Shown here: positions 45,899-53,872 of the stretch, one piece after another
Layout: each line of letters starts with the position of its first letter
Numbering within the stretch: the first letter of the stretch is position 1
Source of the DNA: Arthrobacter ipis
GTDB taxonomy: Bacteria; Actinomycetota; Actinomycetes; Actinomycetales; Micrococcaceae
Reading direction: 5' to 3'
Length of the DNA: 64,000 nt
Assembly: GCF_014694315.1 (NCBI RefSeq)
Contig: NZ_JAAOXD010000002.1
Location: 186,001-250,000 of the forward strand
Notes under the pieces: model-generated
Database searches by the model: none
Seen by the model: only the letters and a program-made list of their open reading frames with translations
Told to the model about the DNA's origin: nothing
Translations under genes and position numbers: made by a program

Positions 45899-45936
45899 GA
45901 CGGCGGGCCGGTCCCTAAAGGGGCCGGCCCGCCGTC
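45899..45936 (+). terminator. Intrinsic terminator-like hairpin
   Basis: Arms of 17 bases (45899-45915, 45920-45936) with one G-U pair and a TAAA loop, 14 bases after the alcohol dehydrogenase stop. No T-run but very stable. Confidence 0.8.
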
Positions 45937-45997
45937 GTCCGTTCCACCCCGGGGCAGCGGACAGACGACACCAATTACGAAACTTTCAGGAACATAC

Positions 45998-47281
45998 GTG
46001 ACCCAAGACCTCTCCGGCTCCGAAACCCCGACTCTAACCCCACGCACTAACTCAGCCACCCGCTCCGGCGCATCCAGTGCGCCGGTCCCCGCCGCCAGGA
46101 TCCCGCGGGCAGGCCTGCTCATCCTGGCCATGGCCGGCTTCACCGCCGTCACCACCGAACTCCTGCCGTCCGGGCTGCTCCCCCAGATCAGCAGCGAGCT
46201 GGGCGTGGAGGAATCGGCCGTCGGCTCGCTGACCGCTGCCTACGCCGCCGTCATCGTCATCACGGCACTCCCCCTGTCGAGGTTCCTCGGTGCGCGGATG
46301 CCACGCAAGACCCTGCTGATCGTGACGGTGCTTGCCTTCGCGCTGAGCAACGTGCTGCTGTCCGCCAGCCCCAACCTGAGCCTGGCCATTGCCGCCAGGC
46401 TCCTCGGCGGCGTGGCCCACGGCCTGCTCTGGTCCAGCATGGCCCCTTATGTTGCACGGATCGTGCCGGCGCATTCTGTGGGCAAGGCCATGGCTATTGT
46501 GTTCAGCGGCAACAGCTTCGCCCTCGCGGTCGGTGCACCGCTCGGCACGTTGATGGGGTCCGTGTTGTCCTGGCGCGCCTCTTTCCTTGTGCTGGCCGGT
46601 GTCGCAGCGCTTCTGGCTTTGCTGGCCATTCGTTTGCTGCCTCCGGCTTCCGACGCTGACCGGGACTCGGCGCCGTCAATGCGCGCAGCCATGGCGCTGC
46701 CCGGGGTCATCGCCGTCGCGACCGCCTGGCCGCTGCTGCTCCTGGGCCACTTCGCCTTGTTCACCTACATCGCACCGTTCATCCTGGCCGCGGGCCTGCC
46801 CATCACCGCCACCGGCATCTCGCTGTCCGTCATCGGCGTCGCCAGCCTCGTGGGGATCTGGATCGCCGGCCTCACGGCGGACGCGCGTCCCCGGGGCGCC
46901 GTGCTGACCGGGGTGGCGCTACTCCTGGCGAGCTTCACCCTCCTGCCCGCGCTCGGCGGCACGTGGACCGGGGCGCTCACGCTCCTGACCCTCTGGGGCA
47001 TCACCTTCGGGGCGACCGGCATCTACAACCAGGCAGCAATCCTTCGCGCGGGCGGTGAGCATAAGGATGCCGCCAACGGACTTGCCGTGGTGACCATCCA
47101 GCTGGGCATCGCCGTCGGTGCGGCATACGGTGCCCTGGCCCTGAACACGGTCGGCGCGCTGATGGTGCCACTCGCGGCGGCAGTTCCGCTGGCGGTGGCC
47201 CTGGTAATCATCTTCGCCAGCCGCCACCGCGGGTACCCGGCCGGTCCCCGCGAGGTTCGTCTGTCCCGTTCACCCAAGTAA
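45998..47281 (+). CDS. MFS transporter, DHA1/arabinose-efflux-like
   Basis: 427 residues from GTG 45998 (AGGA upstream). About 12 helices; motif A-like RFLGARMPRKTLL, GVAHGLLWSSMAPYVARI, and ITFGATGIYNQAAILRAGGEHKDAANG in the second half, as in YdhP/CmrA and AraJ-like exporters. Substrate unknown. No adjacent regulator. Confidence 0.87.
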   Translation: MTQDLSGSETPTLTPRTNSATRSGASSAPVPAARIPRAGLLILAMAGFTAVTTELLPSGLLPQISSELGVEESAVGSLTAAYAAVIVITALPLSRFLGARMPRKTLLIVTVLAFALSNVLLSASPNLSLAIAARLLGGVAHGLLWSSMAPYVARIVPAHSVGKAMAIVFSGNSFALAVGAPLGTLMGSVLSWRASFLVLAGVAALLALLAIRLLPPASDADRDSAPSMRAAMALPGVIAVATAWPLLLLGHFALFTYIAPFILAAGLPITATGISLSVIGVASLVGIWIAGLTADARPRGAVLTGVALLLASFTLLPALGGTWTGALTLLTLWGITFGATGIYNQAAILRAGGEHKDAANGLAVVTIQLGIAVGAAYGALALNTVGALMVPLAAAVPLAVALVIIFASRHRGYPAGPREVRLSRSPK

Positions 47282-47400
47282 CTCGCAGTTGGGCCCCCGG
47301 TCAAACTCCTGCGCAGATCCTGTGGCTAAAGTGCCCCCTTCTTGAGTCTGGTGCTGCACGATCCTGTCACAGCATCGTGTGGCGTCAACGAGGAGGTCCC

Positions 47401-48441
47401 ATGGATTCGGTGCGGCGGAGCAGCCGGCTGGAAACGGAAGCTGTAGGCGCCTTCTGGCGGTGGTGGTCCGTAGCGGGAGCCGGCCTGATCACGGCAGCCG
47501 TCATGAGCGGCGTTTACGGCGACCTCCCGGAAATCATCGGCGCCATGGTGATGGCAATACACCCGGAGCTCAACTGGGAGACCGGCCCGGGCGCCCGTTC
47601 GCGGCACCGGCTCTGCGTCACGGGCGGTGGCGACCCCCGGCTGCGGGTCCTGGCCGAGCGGTGGCGGCGGGCGGCTCCTGCGCCCACTGAGAGCTGGGAA
47701 TTCGCCGCAGCCAGGGAGTCACAACCCCGCATGGTCACGGGCACCCTCGAGGGCCTGGCGCAACCGGTGGACCTGGGGCTGGCCCGGATTGCGGTGGACT
47801 GGGACAACCGAAGCGCCCTGGCCGAACTGACGGTTTACCACCCGGCTTTCAAGGCAATGAGCACCAAAGACTGCCGCCAGGCGGGACGCCTGCTGGTGGA
47901 CTGGCTGATCGGCGAGGACGATGTCCAGCGATGGGTCGGCGTCATCAACGTGGCCCGGGCCGATCCCCGCGACAGCCAGCCAGCCGCCGTCGTGCCTGAA
48001 TTTTTTCAGGCGGTGGCCGCCCGGAACTCGAATCCCCGCTGGACGATGCGGGAGGCCAAAACGTCCTCGGGACATCGTGTGATTGTCTGCGCCCTGAGGC
48101 CCTTGCGATGGATTGACCACCCGCTACTGGACCTGCACACGGCTGTCCGGATCAGCTACCGGCGGACCGGGAATGACGGACTGCCGGACGATGGCCTGCC
48201 GGACGGGGAGGCACTGCTCGGACTGCTCCACCTCGAAAAGGACCTGGACGCGGTGCTCGGGCCCCGCGGCACGCTCGTGTGCTCAGAAACGTCCAACGGA
48301 CTCCGCGTCCTGCACTACTACAGCGACTCCGAGGACCAGAACGGACGGGACAGCTTCGACGGGTTCGCCCGGGCCCGACAAGAAGTCCAGGTGGCCCACA
48401 CCCGCGATCCGGGGTGGACCCGGGTACGGAAGTTTATCTAG
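47401..48441 (+). CDS. DUF695-like protein
   Basis: 346 residues; GAGGAGG before the ATG. The C-terminal half contains the DUF695 pattern (LLHLEKDLDAVLGPRGTLV, LRVLHYYSDSED); the middle is a related DUF695-type duplication (HPELNWETGPGARSRHRLCV). A hydrophobic stretch near residue 25-45 (VAGAGLITAAVMSGVYG) may be a membrane anchor. Function unknown; cytosolic domain. Stands alone. Confidence 0.75.
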   Translation: MDSVRRSSRLETEAVGAFWRWWSVAGAGLITAAVMSGVYGDLPEIIGAMVMAIHPELNWETGPGARSRHRLCVTGGGDPRLRVLAERWRRAAPAPTESWEFAAARESQPRMVTGTLEGLAQPVDLGLARIAVDWDNRSALAELTVYHPAFKAMSTKDCRQAGRLLVDWLIGEDDVQRWVGVINVARADPRDSQPAAVVPEFFQAVAARNSNPRWTMREAKTSSGHRVIVCALRPLRWIDHPLLDLHTAVRISYRRTGNDGLPDDGLPDGEALLGLLHLEKDLDAVLGPRGTLVCSETSNGLRVLHYYSDSEDQNGRDSFDGFARARQEVQVAHTRDPGWTRVRKFI

Positions 48442-48840
48442 GGCATTGAACGGCAGCCGGACCCGGGTTCTGGGGGGAATGCTCGCGGTTCCGGCTGCCG
48501 TGCCCCGCGGCCTTCGACTTGGCGCGCTCTGCCGTGGGGACACGTTGATTTTGGGCGCCTGGACTTGGAAAAAGGATGGACAACGTGCCGGTTTCCGCGC
48601 CTCGGGCCACCCGATCTAGGGGTTGTATTCAAGCGCAAACTCCCACTTCTCTTTTGGCCGGGGCCGGACGATAATTAAATCGATCACCGGAGCTGGGCCG
48701 GCGGCGGTGTCGCCTGTCTGAGACCAAGGCGGCCCCCCCAGCCGCCGCCGTCCCTTAATTTCAGCCGCCGCCCATTCAGCCGCCTCCCTTCAAAGTCCGC
48801 CGTCCTCGACAGTCGCGATGGCGCGTCCTATGGTGAGGAA
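48442..48840. other. Gene-free spacer of 399 bases
   Basis: I see no convincing gene on either strand. GC-rich dyads occur (GGCGGCGG with CCGCCGCC near 48700-48750), and AATTAAATCGATC near 48673-48685 is the only AT-rich stretch. It likely holds the promoter of the acidic microprotein gene. Confidence 0.5.
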
Positions 48841-49011
48841 ATGAGCGATGTTCCAGCCGACGATGCTCCGGCGGCTGACAAGGACAAAAGCACCAGGGAC
48901 GGCCTCGCCGACGCATTCTCTCCCGTCGTCGCGCCTGAAAATACCGACGAGGAACGCCTCAAGGAGCCCGAGTCCGACCAAGCGGCGGACGAGCGCAAAG
49001 CAGCGGACTGA
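48841..49011 (+). CDS. Small acidic protein (56 residues)
   Basis: ATG with GGTGAGGA directly upstream. The product is highly charged (about 18 Asp/Glu), low in hydrophobics, without Cys or helix-breaking bias: MSDVPADDAPAADKDK at the start, ERKAAD at the end. Its TGA shares one base with the ATG of the next gene (TGATG), the layout of translational coupling, which supports it being translated. Function unknown, probably disordered. Confidence 0.65.
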   Translation: MSDVPADDAPAADKDKSTRDGLADAFSPVVAPENTDEERLKEPESDQAADERKAAD

Positions 49012-49430
49012 TGAGCGAGGTTGTAGACCGCCTGGTGGCGGCGCTGAATGCCCACGACCTCGAGGCGGCCGCCGCACTGTTCCATCATGACTACCGCAGC
49101 AGCCAACCTGCCCACCCGGGCAGGGCCTTCGTTGGCCGCGCGCAGATGCATGCGAACTGGCAGGCAATATTCGCCGGGATTCCCGACATCCACACGGAGC
49201 TGCTTGGTTCAGTCGATGACGGGAACACCACCTGGAGCGAATGGGACTGGACCGGAAACCGCGCAGACGGGCAGCGGTTCCGTGCCCGTGGAGTGATCAT
49301 CTTCGAAATCACCGAAGGCCTCATAACGGCGGGCCGGCTCTACATGGAGGAACTCGAAAACGACGAGGAAGGCATCGAGGCAGCCGTGCACTCCATGTCC
49401 GGCCGGACGCCGGACAATCCACGGGACTGA
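49011..49430 (+). CDS. SnoaL-like / nuclear-transport-factor-2 family protein
   Basis: 139 residues; no ribosome site of its own, translation coupled to the acidic ORF. The fold is SnoaL-like: VVDRLVAALNAHDLEAAAALFHHDYR, AQMHANWQAIFAGIPDIHTEL, TWSEWDWTGNRADGQRFRARG and FEITEGLITAGRLYME. Such domains are cyclases, isomerases or binding proteins for small ligands. No specific function can be assigned. Confidence 0.85.
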   Translation: MSEVVDRLVAALNAHDLEAAAALFHHDYRSSQPAHPGRAFVGRAQMHANWQAIFAGIPDIHTELLGSVDDGNTTWSEWDWTGNRADGQRFRARGVIIFEITEGLITAGRLYMEELENDEEGIEAAVHSMSGRTPDNPRD

Positions 49431-49471
49431 CCTGCGCGGGTTTCGACGGGCCCAATCAACGGGGACCAGGC

Positions 49472-50506
49472 TCAGGCGTGGGTGGGCTCCTCCACCAGCG
49501 CCGTGGCTATGCTGTCCGCATCCTCCAGCGCGGCGAGGTAGCGCTCGGCGTCGAGGGCCGCCGCGCATCCGGTACCGGCGGCAGTGATGGCCTGGCGGTA
49601 GCGGTGGTCCACGGCGTCCCCACAGGCGAACACGCCGCTCAGGTTGGTGCACGTGGTGGGCGAATCCACCTTGATGTAGCCCTCGCCGTCGAGCTCCACC
49701 TGTCCGGCCACCAGCTCGGTGCGCGGAACGTGCCCGATCGCCACGAACAGCCCGGTGGCGGGCTGCTGCCGGGTTTCGCCGCTGCGCGTGTCCGTCAGCG
49801 TGACGCCGCTGACCTTGCCGTCGCCGTGGATCGCCGTGACGGCCGAGTTCCAGGCGAACGTGATCTTCGGGTTGTCCTTGGCGCGCTGCGCCATGATCCG
49901 GGAGGCGCGCAGCTCACCCTTGCGGACGACGACGGTCACGGACTTCCCGAAGCGGGTCAGGAAGGTGGCCTCCTCCATGGCGGAATCGCCGCCGCCCACC
50001 ACCATGATGTCCTGGTCGCGGAAGAAGAAACCGTCGCAGGTGGCGCACCAGGAGACGCCGTGGCCGCTGAATTTCTTCTCCTCTGCCAGCCCGAGTTCCT
50101 TGTACGCGGAGCCGGTGGCCAGGATGACAGCAGGGGCCTGGTACGTCTCGCCGGCCCCGGTGACCACGCGCTTGAGGTGGCCTTTGAGCTGAACCTGGGT
50201 GGCGTCGTCGAACAGCACCTGCGCGCCGAATTTTTCGGCCTGCTGCTGCAGGCCGTCCATGAGCTCCGGGCCCTGGACGCCCTCCGGGAAGCCCGGGAAG
50301 TTCTCCACCTCGGTGGTGTTCATCAGTGCGCCGCCGGCCGTGACCGAGCCCGCCAGGACCAGCGGCTTCAGGCCCGCCCGTGCCGCGTAGATGGCCGCGG
50401 TGTAGCCGGCCGGCCCGGACCCGATGATGATCAGCTGTTCGGTGCTGACCTTGTCAGCGTTGACCTTCACTGTGCTGGCGTCCTCGGGCTTGGCGTTCTT
50501 GCTCAC
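49472..50506 (-). CDS. trxB: Thioredoxin reductase
   Basis: 344 residues from GTG 50506, which has AGAAGGAG at the right distance; the upstream GTG 50534 lacks one. FAD motif IIIGSGPAGYTAAIYAARAG, redox pair SWCATCDGFFF, NADP motif MVVGGGDSAMEEA, and C-terminal GVFACGDAVDHRYRQAITA. It reduces thioredoxin with NADPH. Position 39 bases after arsC means it supplies electrons for thioredoxin-coupled arsenate reduction. Probably an ars-dedicated copy rather than the housekeeping one. Confidence 0.93.
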   Translation of the reverse strand: MSKNAKPEDASTVKVNADKVSTEQLIIIGSGPAGYTAAIYAARAGLKPLVLAGSVTAGGALMNTTEVENFPGFPEGVQGPELMDGLQQQAEKFGAQVLFDDATQVQLKGHLKRVVTGAGETYQAPAVILATGSAYKELGLAEEKKFSGHGVSWCATCDGFFFRDQDIMVVGGGDSAMEEATFLTRFGKSVTVVVRKGELRASRIMAQRAKDNPKITFAWNSAVTAIHGDGKVSGVTLTDTRSGETRQQPATGLFVAIGHVPRTELVAGQVELDGEGYIKVDSPTTCTNLSGVFACGDAVDHRYRQAITAAGTGCAAALDAERYLAALEDADSIATALVEEPTHA

Positions 50507-50545
50507 TGCTGGCTCCTTCTGTTCGGGCTCATTCACGGGAAGCTG

Positions 50546-50980
50546 TTACTGGGCGTCGACGTGGCGGGCGGGCAGCAGCTCGGTGACCAGGGCTTCGATG
50601 CGGGTGTGGATCTCGTCGCGGATGGGGCGGACGGAGTCGACACCCTTGCCCGCGGGATCCTCCAGCACCCAGTCCTCGTAGCGCTTGCCCGGGAAGTACG
50701 GGCACTCGTCGCCGCAGCCCATGGTGATCACGACGTCGGACTCCTTGACTGCCTCGGTGGTGAGGATCTTGGGGACCTCGGTGGACATGTCGATGCCGAC
50801 CTCGGCCATGGCCTTCACCGCGGCCGGGTTCACTGCCTCCGCGGGCTGCGAGCCGGCGGAACGCACCTCGATCGCGCCCTTGGACAGGCTGGTGAGGAAC
50901 GCCGCCGCCATCTGGGACCGGCCGGCGTTGTGCACGCAGACGAAGAGGACGGTGGGCTTCTTGGCGGGGTCGGCGGTCAT
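50546..50980 (-). CDS. arsC: Arsenate reductase, thioredoxin-coupled (LMW-PTP type)
   Basis: 144 residues; AGGAGAAC before the ATG. P-loop CVHNAGRSQMAAA holds the first catalytic Cys and Arg; VITMGCGDECPYFPGK holds the second and third Cys (CxxxC region); EDWVLEDPAGK carries the general-acid Asp. This is the arsC of LMW phosphatase fold that reduces As(V) to As(III) using thioredoxin. It is in the ars operon with trxB downstream. Confidence 0.94.
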   Translation of the reverse strand: MTADPAKKPTVLFVCVHNAGRSQMAAAFLTSLSKGAIEVRSAGSQPAEAVNPAAVKAMAEVGIDMSTEVPKILTTEAVKESDVVITMGCGDECPYFPGKRYEDWVLEDPAGKGVDSVRPIRDEIHTRIEALVTELLPARHVDAQ

Positions 50981-51079
50981 GGTGTTCTCCTAGGTTGATG
51001 GTCTGTAGGGCGGGCTTGCGGAAAGAAGCGCCTTCCGGCCCACAGCGCCGCTTACACAAGTGCAACAAGAGCAGGCAGT

Positions 51080-52441
51080 TCAATCAAGAGCAGGATCAAG
51101 GGCGGTGCGGCCGTGGCGGAGTCCGGTGCCGAAACCAACGGGTTCCTGTTGGGGTAGGCCGCAGGCGTCCCCAAGATCAGCGCCGGCGGCCGGGATGCCG
51201 GTGGAGCAGACGCCCGTTTCGGGCAGTTCAAGTTCGACGGCGTCCGCGGCCTCGGTGTCTCCGGCGAGGGCAGCGGCGATGGAGCGGACTTGTTCGTAGC
51301 CCGTGGCCATCAGGAAGGTGGGGGCGCGGCCGTAGGACTTCATGCCGGCAAGATAGAAATCCTTCTCCGGCTGGGCCAGGAGTTTGGCTCCGTGCGGCGG
51401 GACGGTGCCGCAGCTGTGGAAGTCCGGGTCGATGAGCGGACCCAGGGCGCGGGGCGCGTCAACCGCCGGATCGAGGTCCAGCCTCAGTTCGGAAAGCATG
51501 GTCAGGTCGGGGCGGAAGCCGGTGGCCGGAATAACCCTGTCAGCCTCCACGGCGCGGCCGTCCGCGGCTTGCACCCGCAGCGAGGTCCCATCGAGGATGT
51601 CGACGCGGTCGGTGTGGAAGCCGGTGAGTAGCTGGACGGACCGGGTGTCGACGGCGGTGCGGAGCCGGGCGTCGAGCTGTCCCCTGGCGGGCAGCTGGTC
51701 GGCGTCGCCGCCGCCGTAGGCGCGGGAAGGACTGGACGCACGGATGGCCCACAGCACCTCGGTTCCGGGGTTGGACCGGGCAAGGCGGGCAAGGTCCAGG
51801 ACCATGTTCGCCGCCGAGTGGCCGGACCCGACGACGAGCGTCCGCCGGCCAGCGAAACCGTCCCGTTCGACGTCGGGCAAGGGCCCGGTGATCAGCCCTG
51901 CCGCGCGTGCCTCCGGCTCGCCCGTGGCCGGCAGACCGGAGGTGCCCAGCGGCGCCGGGGTGGTCCAGGTTCCGGAGGTGTCGACGACGGCCCGCGCCAG
52001 GAGCTCCTCCGTTCGGCCGTCTGCGGTGCTGATGCGGAGCAGGAACGGAGCCTGTTCGCGTCCGCTGCTGCGGCCTTTGTCCAGGTGTCGTCTGGTGATG
52101 GCGAGGACCCTGGTTCCGGTGCGGATTCGCCCGGTGAGTTCCGGAGTTGCAGCCAGGGGCTCGAGATAGTCGGAGACGATCTGCGCCCCGTACGGGAGTG
52201 CGGTGGGGCGGGGCGCCTCCCAGCCGCGGCGCTCCAGCAGCCGCACGGCCGCGGCGTCGAGGTTGTATCGCCACGTGGAGAACACACGGACATGGCCCCA
52301 GTTCCGGATGGCGGCACCCACCGCCGGCCCGGCCTCGAGCACGAGCGGTTCCAGGCCGCGCTCGAGCAGGTGCGCGGCGGCGGCCAGGCCCACCGGCCCG
52401 CCGCCCACCACGGCGACAGGAAGGGATTCCAGTGCTGTCAT
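51080..52441 (-). CDS. Flavin-dependent monooxygenase of the ars operon (ArsO-like)
   Basis: 453 residues from ATG 52441 (GAGGACAG). FAD motif VAVVGGGPVGLAAAAHLLERG, NADP motif TLVVGSGHSAANMVLDLARL, and IPATGFRPDLTML. The family (FAD/NAD(P)-binding protein, flavin-containing monooxygenase-like) is frequent in bacterial ars operons where arsO relatives occur, reaction unproven. The C-terminal tail has single Cys residues (SCGTV, ETGVCSTG, GDACGL) that could bind As(III). Confidence 0.8.
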   Translation of the reverse strand: MTALESLPVAVVGGGPVGLAAAAHLLERGLEPLVLEAGPAVGAAIRNWGHVRVFSTWRYNLDAAAVRLLERRGWEAPRPTALPYGAQIVSDYLEPLAATPELTGRIRTGTRVLAITRRHLDKGRSSGREQAPFLLRISTADGRTEELLARAVVDTSGTWTTPAPLGTSGLPATGEPEARAAGLITGPLPDVERDGFAGRRTLVVGSGHSAANMVLDLARLARSNPGTEVLWAIRASSPSRAYGGGDADQLPARGQLDARLRTAVDTRSVQLLTGFHTDRVDILDGTSLRVQAADGRAVEADRVIPATGFRPDLTMLSELRLDLDPAVDAPRALGPLIDPDFHSCGTVPPHGAKLLAQPEKDFYLAGMKSYGRAPTFLMATGYEQVRSIAAALAGDTEAADAVELELPETGVCSTGIPAAGADLGDACGLPQQEPVGFGTGLRHGRTALDPALD

Positions 52442-52545
52442 GCTGTCCTCGTTTTCGTGTGTTTGTGAGCCCTGCGCGCGGTTGTGTGGCGCCTGTCCGT
52501 CGTGTGGGCGGGCAGGCGCGTGGATGTTCTGGTGTGCGGGAGCGG

Positions 52546-52602
52546 TCAGCAGCAGTCCTGGCCATCCTCGCAGCACTCGTCGTCGCAGCAGCCGGTGCTC
52601 AT
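52546..52602 (-). CDS. 18-residue Cys-rich microprotein inside the ars operon
   Basis: MSTGCCDDECCEDGQDCC: six of 18 residues are Cys, in three adjacent CC pairs, and five are acidic. The ATG follows a purine-rich GGGAGGGGGTGAAGGG and the stop is followed by 104 bases before the monooxygenase gene. It lies 21 bases after the aquaporin stop on the operon strand. Vicinal thiols bind trivalent arsenic tightly (known chemistry), so a metalloid-binding or metallochaperone peptide is plausible. Existence of the protein is inferred from frame, start and position only. Confidence 0.6.
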   Translation of the reverse strand: MSTGCCDDECCEDGQDCC

Positions 52603-52623
52603 CCCTTCACCCCCTCCCCTTTG

Positions 52624-53349
52624 CTAGCGGGCTTGGTCTTTGGCCAGCGGATACTCGTCGGCCGGCTCAGGCGGCGCCGGCTCAAGTGCCTCCGGTGCCG
52701 GGTACAGGGCACGCACCAGCACGAATCCCACGGCACCGCCGAGCAGCTGGGCCAGAATGAAGCCGGGCGCAGAGGCGGGGGCGATGCCCGCGAAGGTGTC
52801 CGTGATGGTCCGGGCGACGGTCACGGCAGGGTTGGCGAAGCTGGTGGAACTGGTGAACCAATAGGCCGCGGTGATGTAGCCGCCGACGGCGAAGGCCACC
52901 CGGTCCGCCCGGCCCGAGGGGACAGTGCCGAACACGATGACCAGCAGCCCGGCCGTGGCGATGACTTCGCCCAGCCAGAGCCCGGCGCCAGTCCGTTCAT
53001 GGTTTGAGAATGTCACGGCGTTCAGCCCGAACATCAGGTTGGCCAGGACGGAGCCGGCCAGGCCGCCCGCGAGCTGAGCCGCGATCAGTCCCGCCGCGGT
53101 CCGGGTGTCCAGCACGCCCAGCACCCGCTCGGCCAATGTCACCACCGGATTGAACGAGGCCGAGACCGGCTGGAGCGCCACGATCAGCGCGACCAGTGCC
53201 GCGCCCGTGGCGAGGCTGTTCTGCAAAAGCTGCAGCCCGACGTCGTCCGGTGACAGCCGTGACGCCATCACGCCGGAGCCGACGACGGCCATGACCAGAA
53301 AGGCTGTCCCCGTGAACTCGGCAGCCGCGCGCCGCGCCAGCGTGCTCAT
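52624..53349 (-). CDS. MIP-family channel (AqpS-like, arsenite exit)
   Basis: 241 residues from ATG 53349, overlapping the arsR stop by 4 bases. Six helices and two NPA-box loops, the first NPV (SASFNPVVTLAERVLG) and the second canonical (SFANPAVTVARTITD), as in AqpS-type aquaglyceroporins that replace ArsB or Acr3 in some ars operons. AqpS lets As(III) leave down its gradient after ArsC reduces arsenate. No other arsenite pump is seen in the operon. Confidence 0.88.
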   Translation of the reverse strand: MSTLARRAAAEFTGTAFLVMAVVGSGVMASRLSPDDVGLQLLQNSLATGAALVALIVALQPVSASFNPVVTLAERVLGVLDTRTAAGLIAAQLAGGLAGSVLANLMFGLNAVTFSNHERTGAGLWLGEVIATAGLLVIVFGTVPSGRADRVAFAVGGYITAAYWFTSSTSFANPAVTVARTITDTFAGIAPASAPGFILAQLLGGAVGFVLVRALYPAPEALEPAPPEPADEYPLAKDQAR

Positions 53350-53702
53350 TTGCTGTGGCCCCCGATCAGGGCAGCCAGACTGGCCAGGGCGTCGGTCCGC
53401 GCCCGGTAGTACACCCACACCCCGCGCTTTTCCCGCTCGAGGAGGCCGGCCGCGTGGAGGATCTTCAGGTGGTGGCTGATGGTGGGCTGCGAGAGATCGA
53501 AGGCGCCGTTCAGGTCGCAGACGCAGGCCTCGCCGCCTTCGTGCGAGGCCACCAGCGACATCAGCCGCAGCCTCACCGGGTCCGCCAGCGCCTTGAGCAG
53601 CGGCGCAATGCCCTCCGCCTCGGACGCGGACAGGGGTTCCCCGGACAGCGGCGAACAGCAGGCAACCGTCTGGACCGGGGTGAGTTCCAAATTCATAGAC
53701 AC
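53346..53702 (-). CDS. arsR: ArsR/SmtB family repressor
   Basis: 118 residues from GTG 53702 (ATG 53694 is an alternative). Winged helix: PLLKALADPVRLRLMSLVASH, DLSQPTISHHLKILHAAGLLE, EREKRGVWVYYRA. ACVCDL holds a Cys pair of the arsenic site (ELCVCDL type); TVACCSPLSG near the N terminus adds two more Cys. It should repress the ars operon and release it when As(III) binds. The large dyad at 53694-53727 covers its start. Confidence 0.92.
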   Translation of the reverse strand: MSMNLELTPVQTVACCSPLSGEPLSASEAEGIAPLLKALADPVRLRLMSLVASHEGGEACVCDLNGAFDLSQPTISHHLKILHAAGLLEREKRGVWVYYRARTDALASLAALIGGHSK

Positions 53703-53727
53703 ACGTAAATATTTACACTCATCTATG
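53694..53727 (-). promoter_or_regulatory. ArsR operator/promoter dyad
   Basis: A 34-base dyad: CATAGA-N5-GTAAATATTTAC-N5-TCTATG, centred between 53710 and 53711, perfectly symmetrical in its arms and core. TTGCTT (minus strand, about 53730) and TAAATA within the core could be -35 and -10 with 16 bases between. The transcript would begin at or near the arsR GTG, so it may be leaderless. ArsR binding here would block its own operon. Confidence 0.75.
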
Positions 53728-53872
53728 TCTTAAGCAAGGGCCTCCCCCTGCTGGAATTACCGGCTGTCTCGCATCCATTGCTGGCTTCGCGTGCGGGGTC
53801 CACTATAGAGAGGAGCGGCAAGGCTCGCACCGGCCGGCAGCGCCCATGGCCTGACGGATCTAGGGGGCACTC

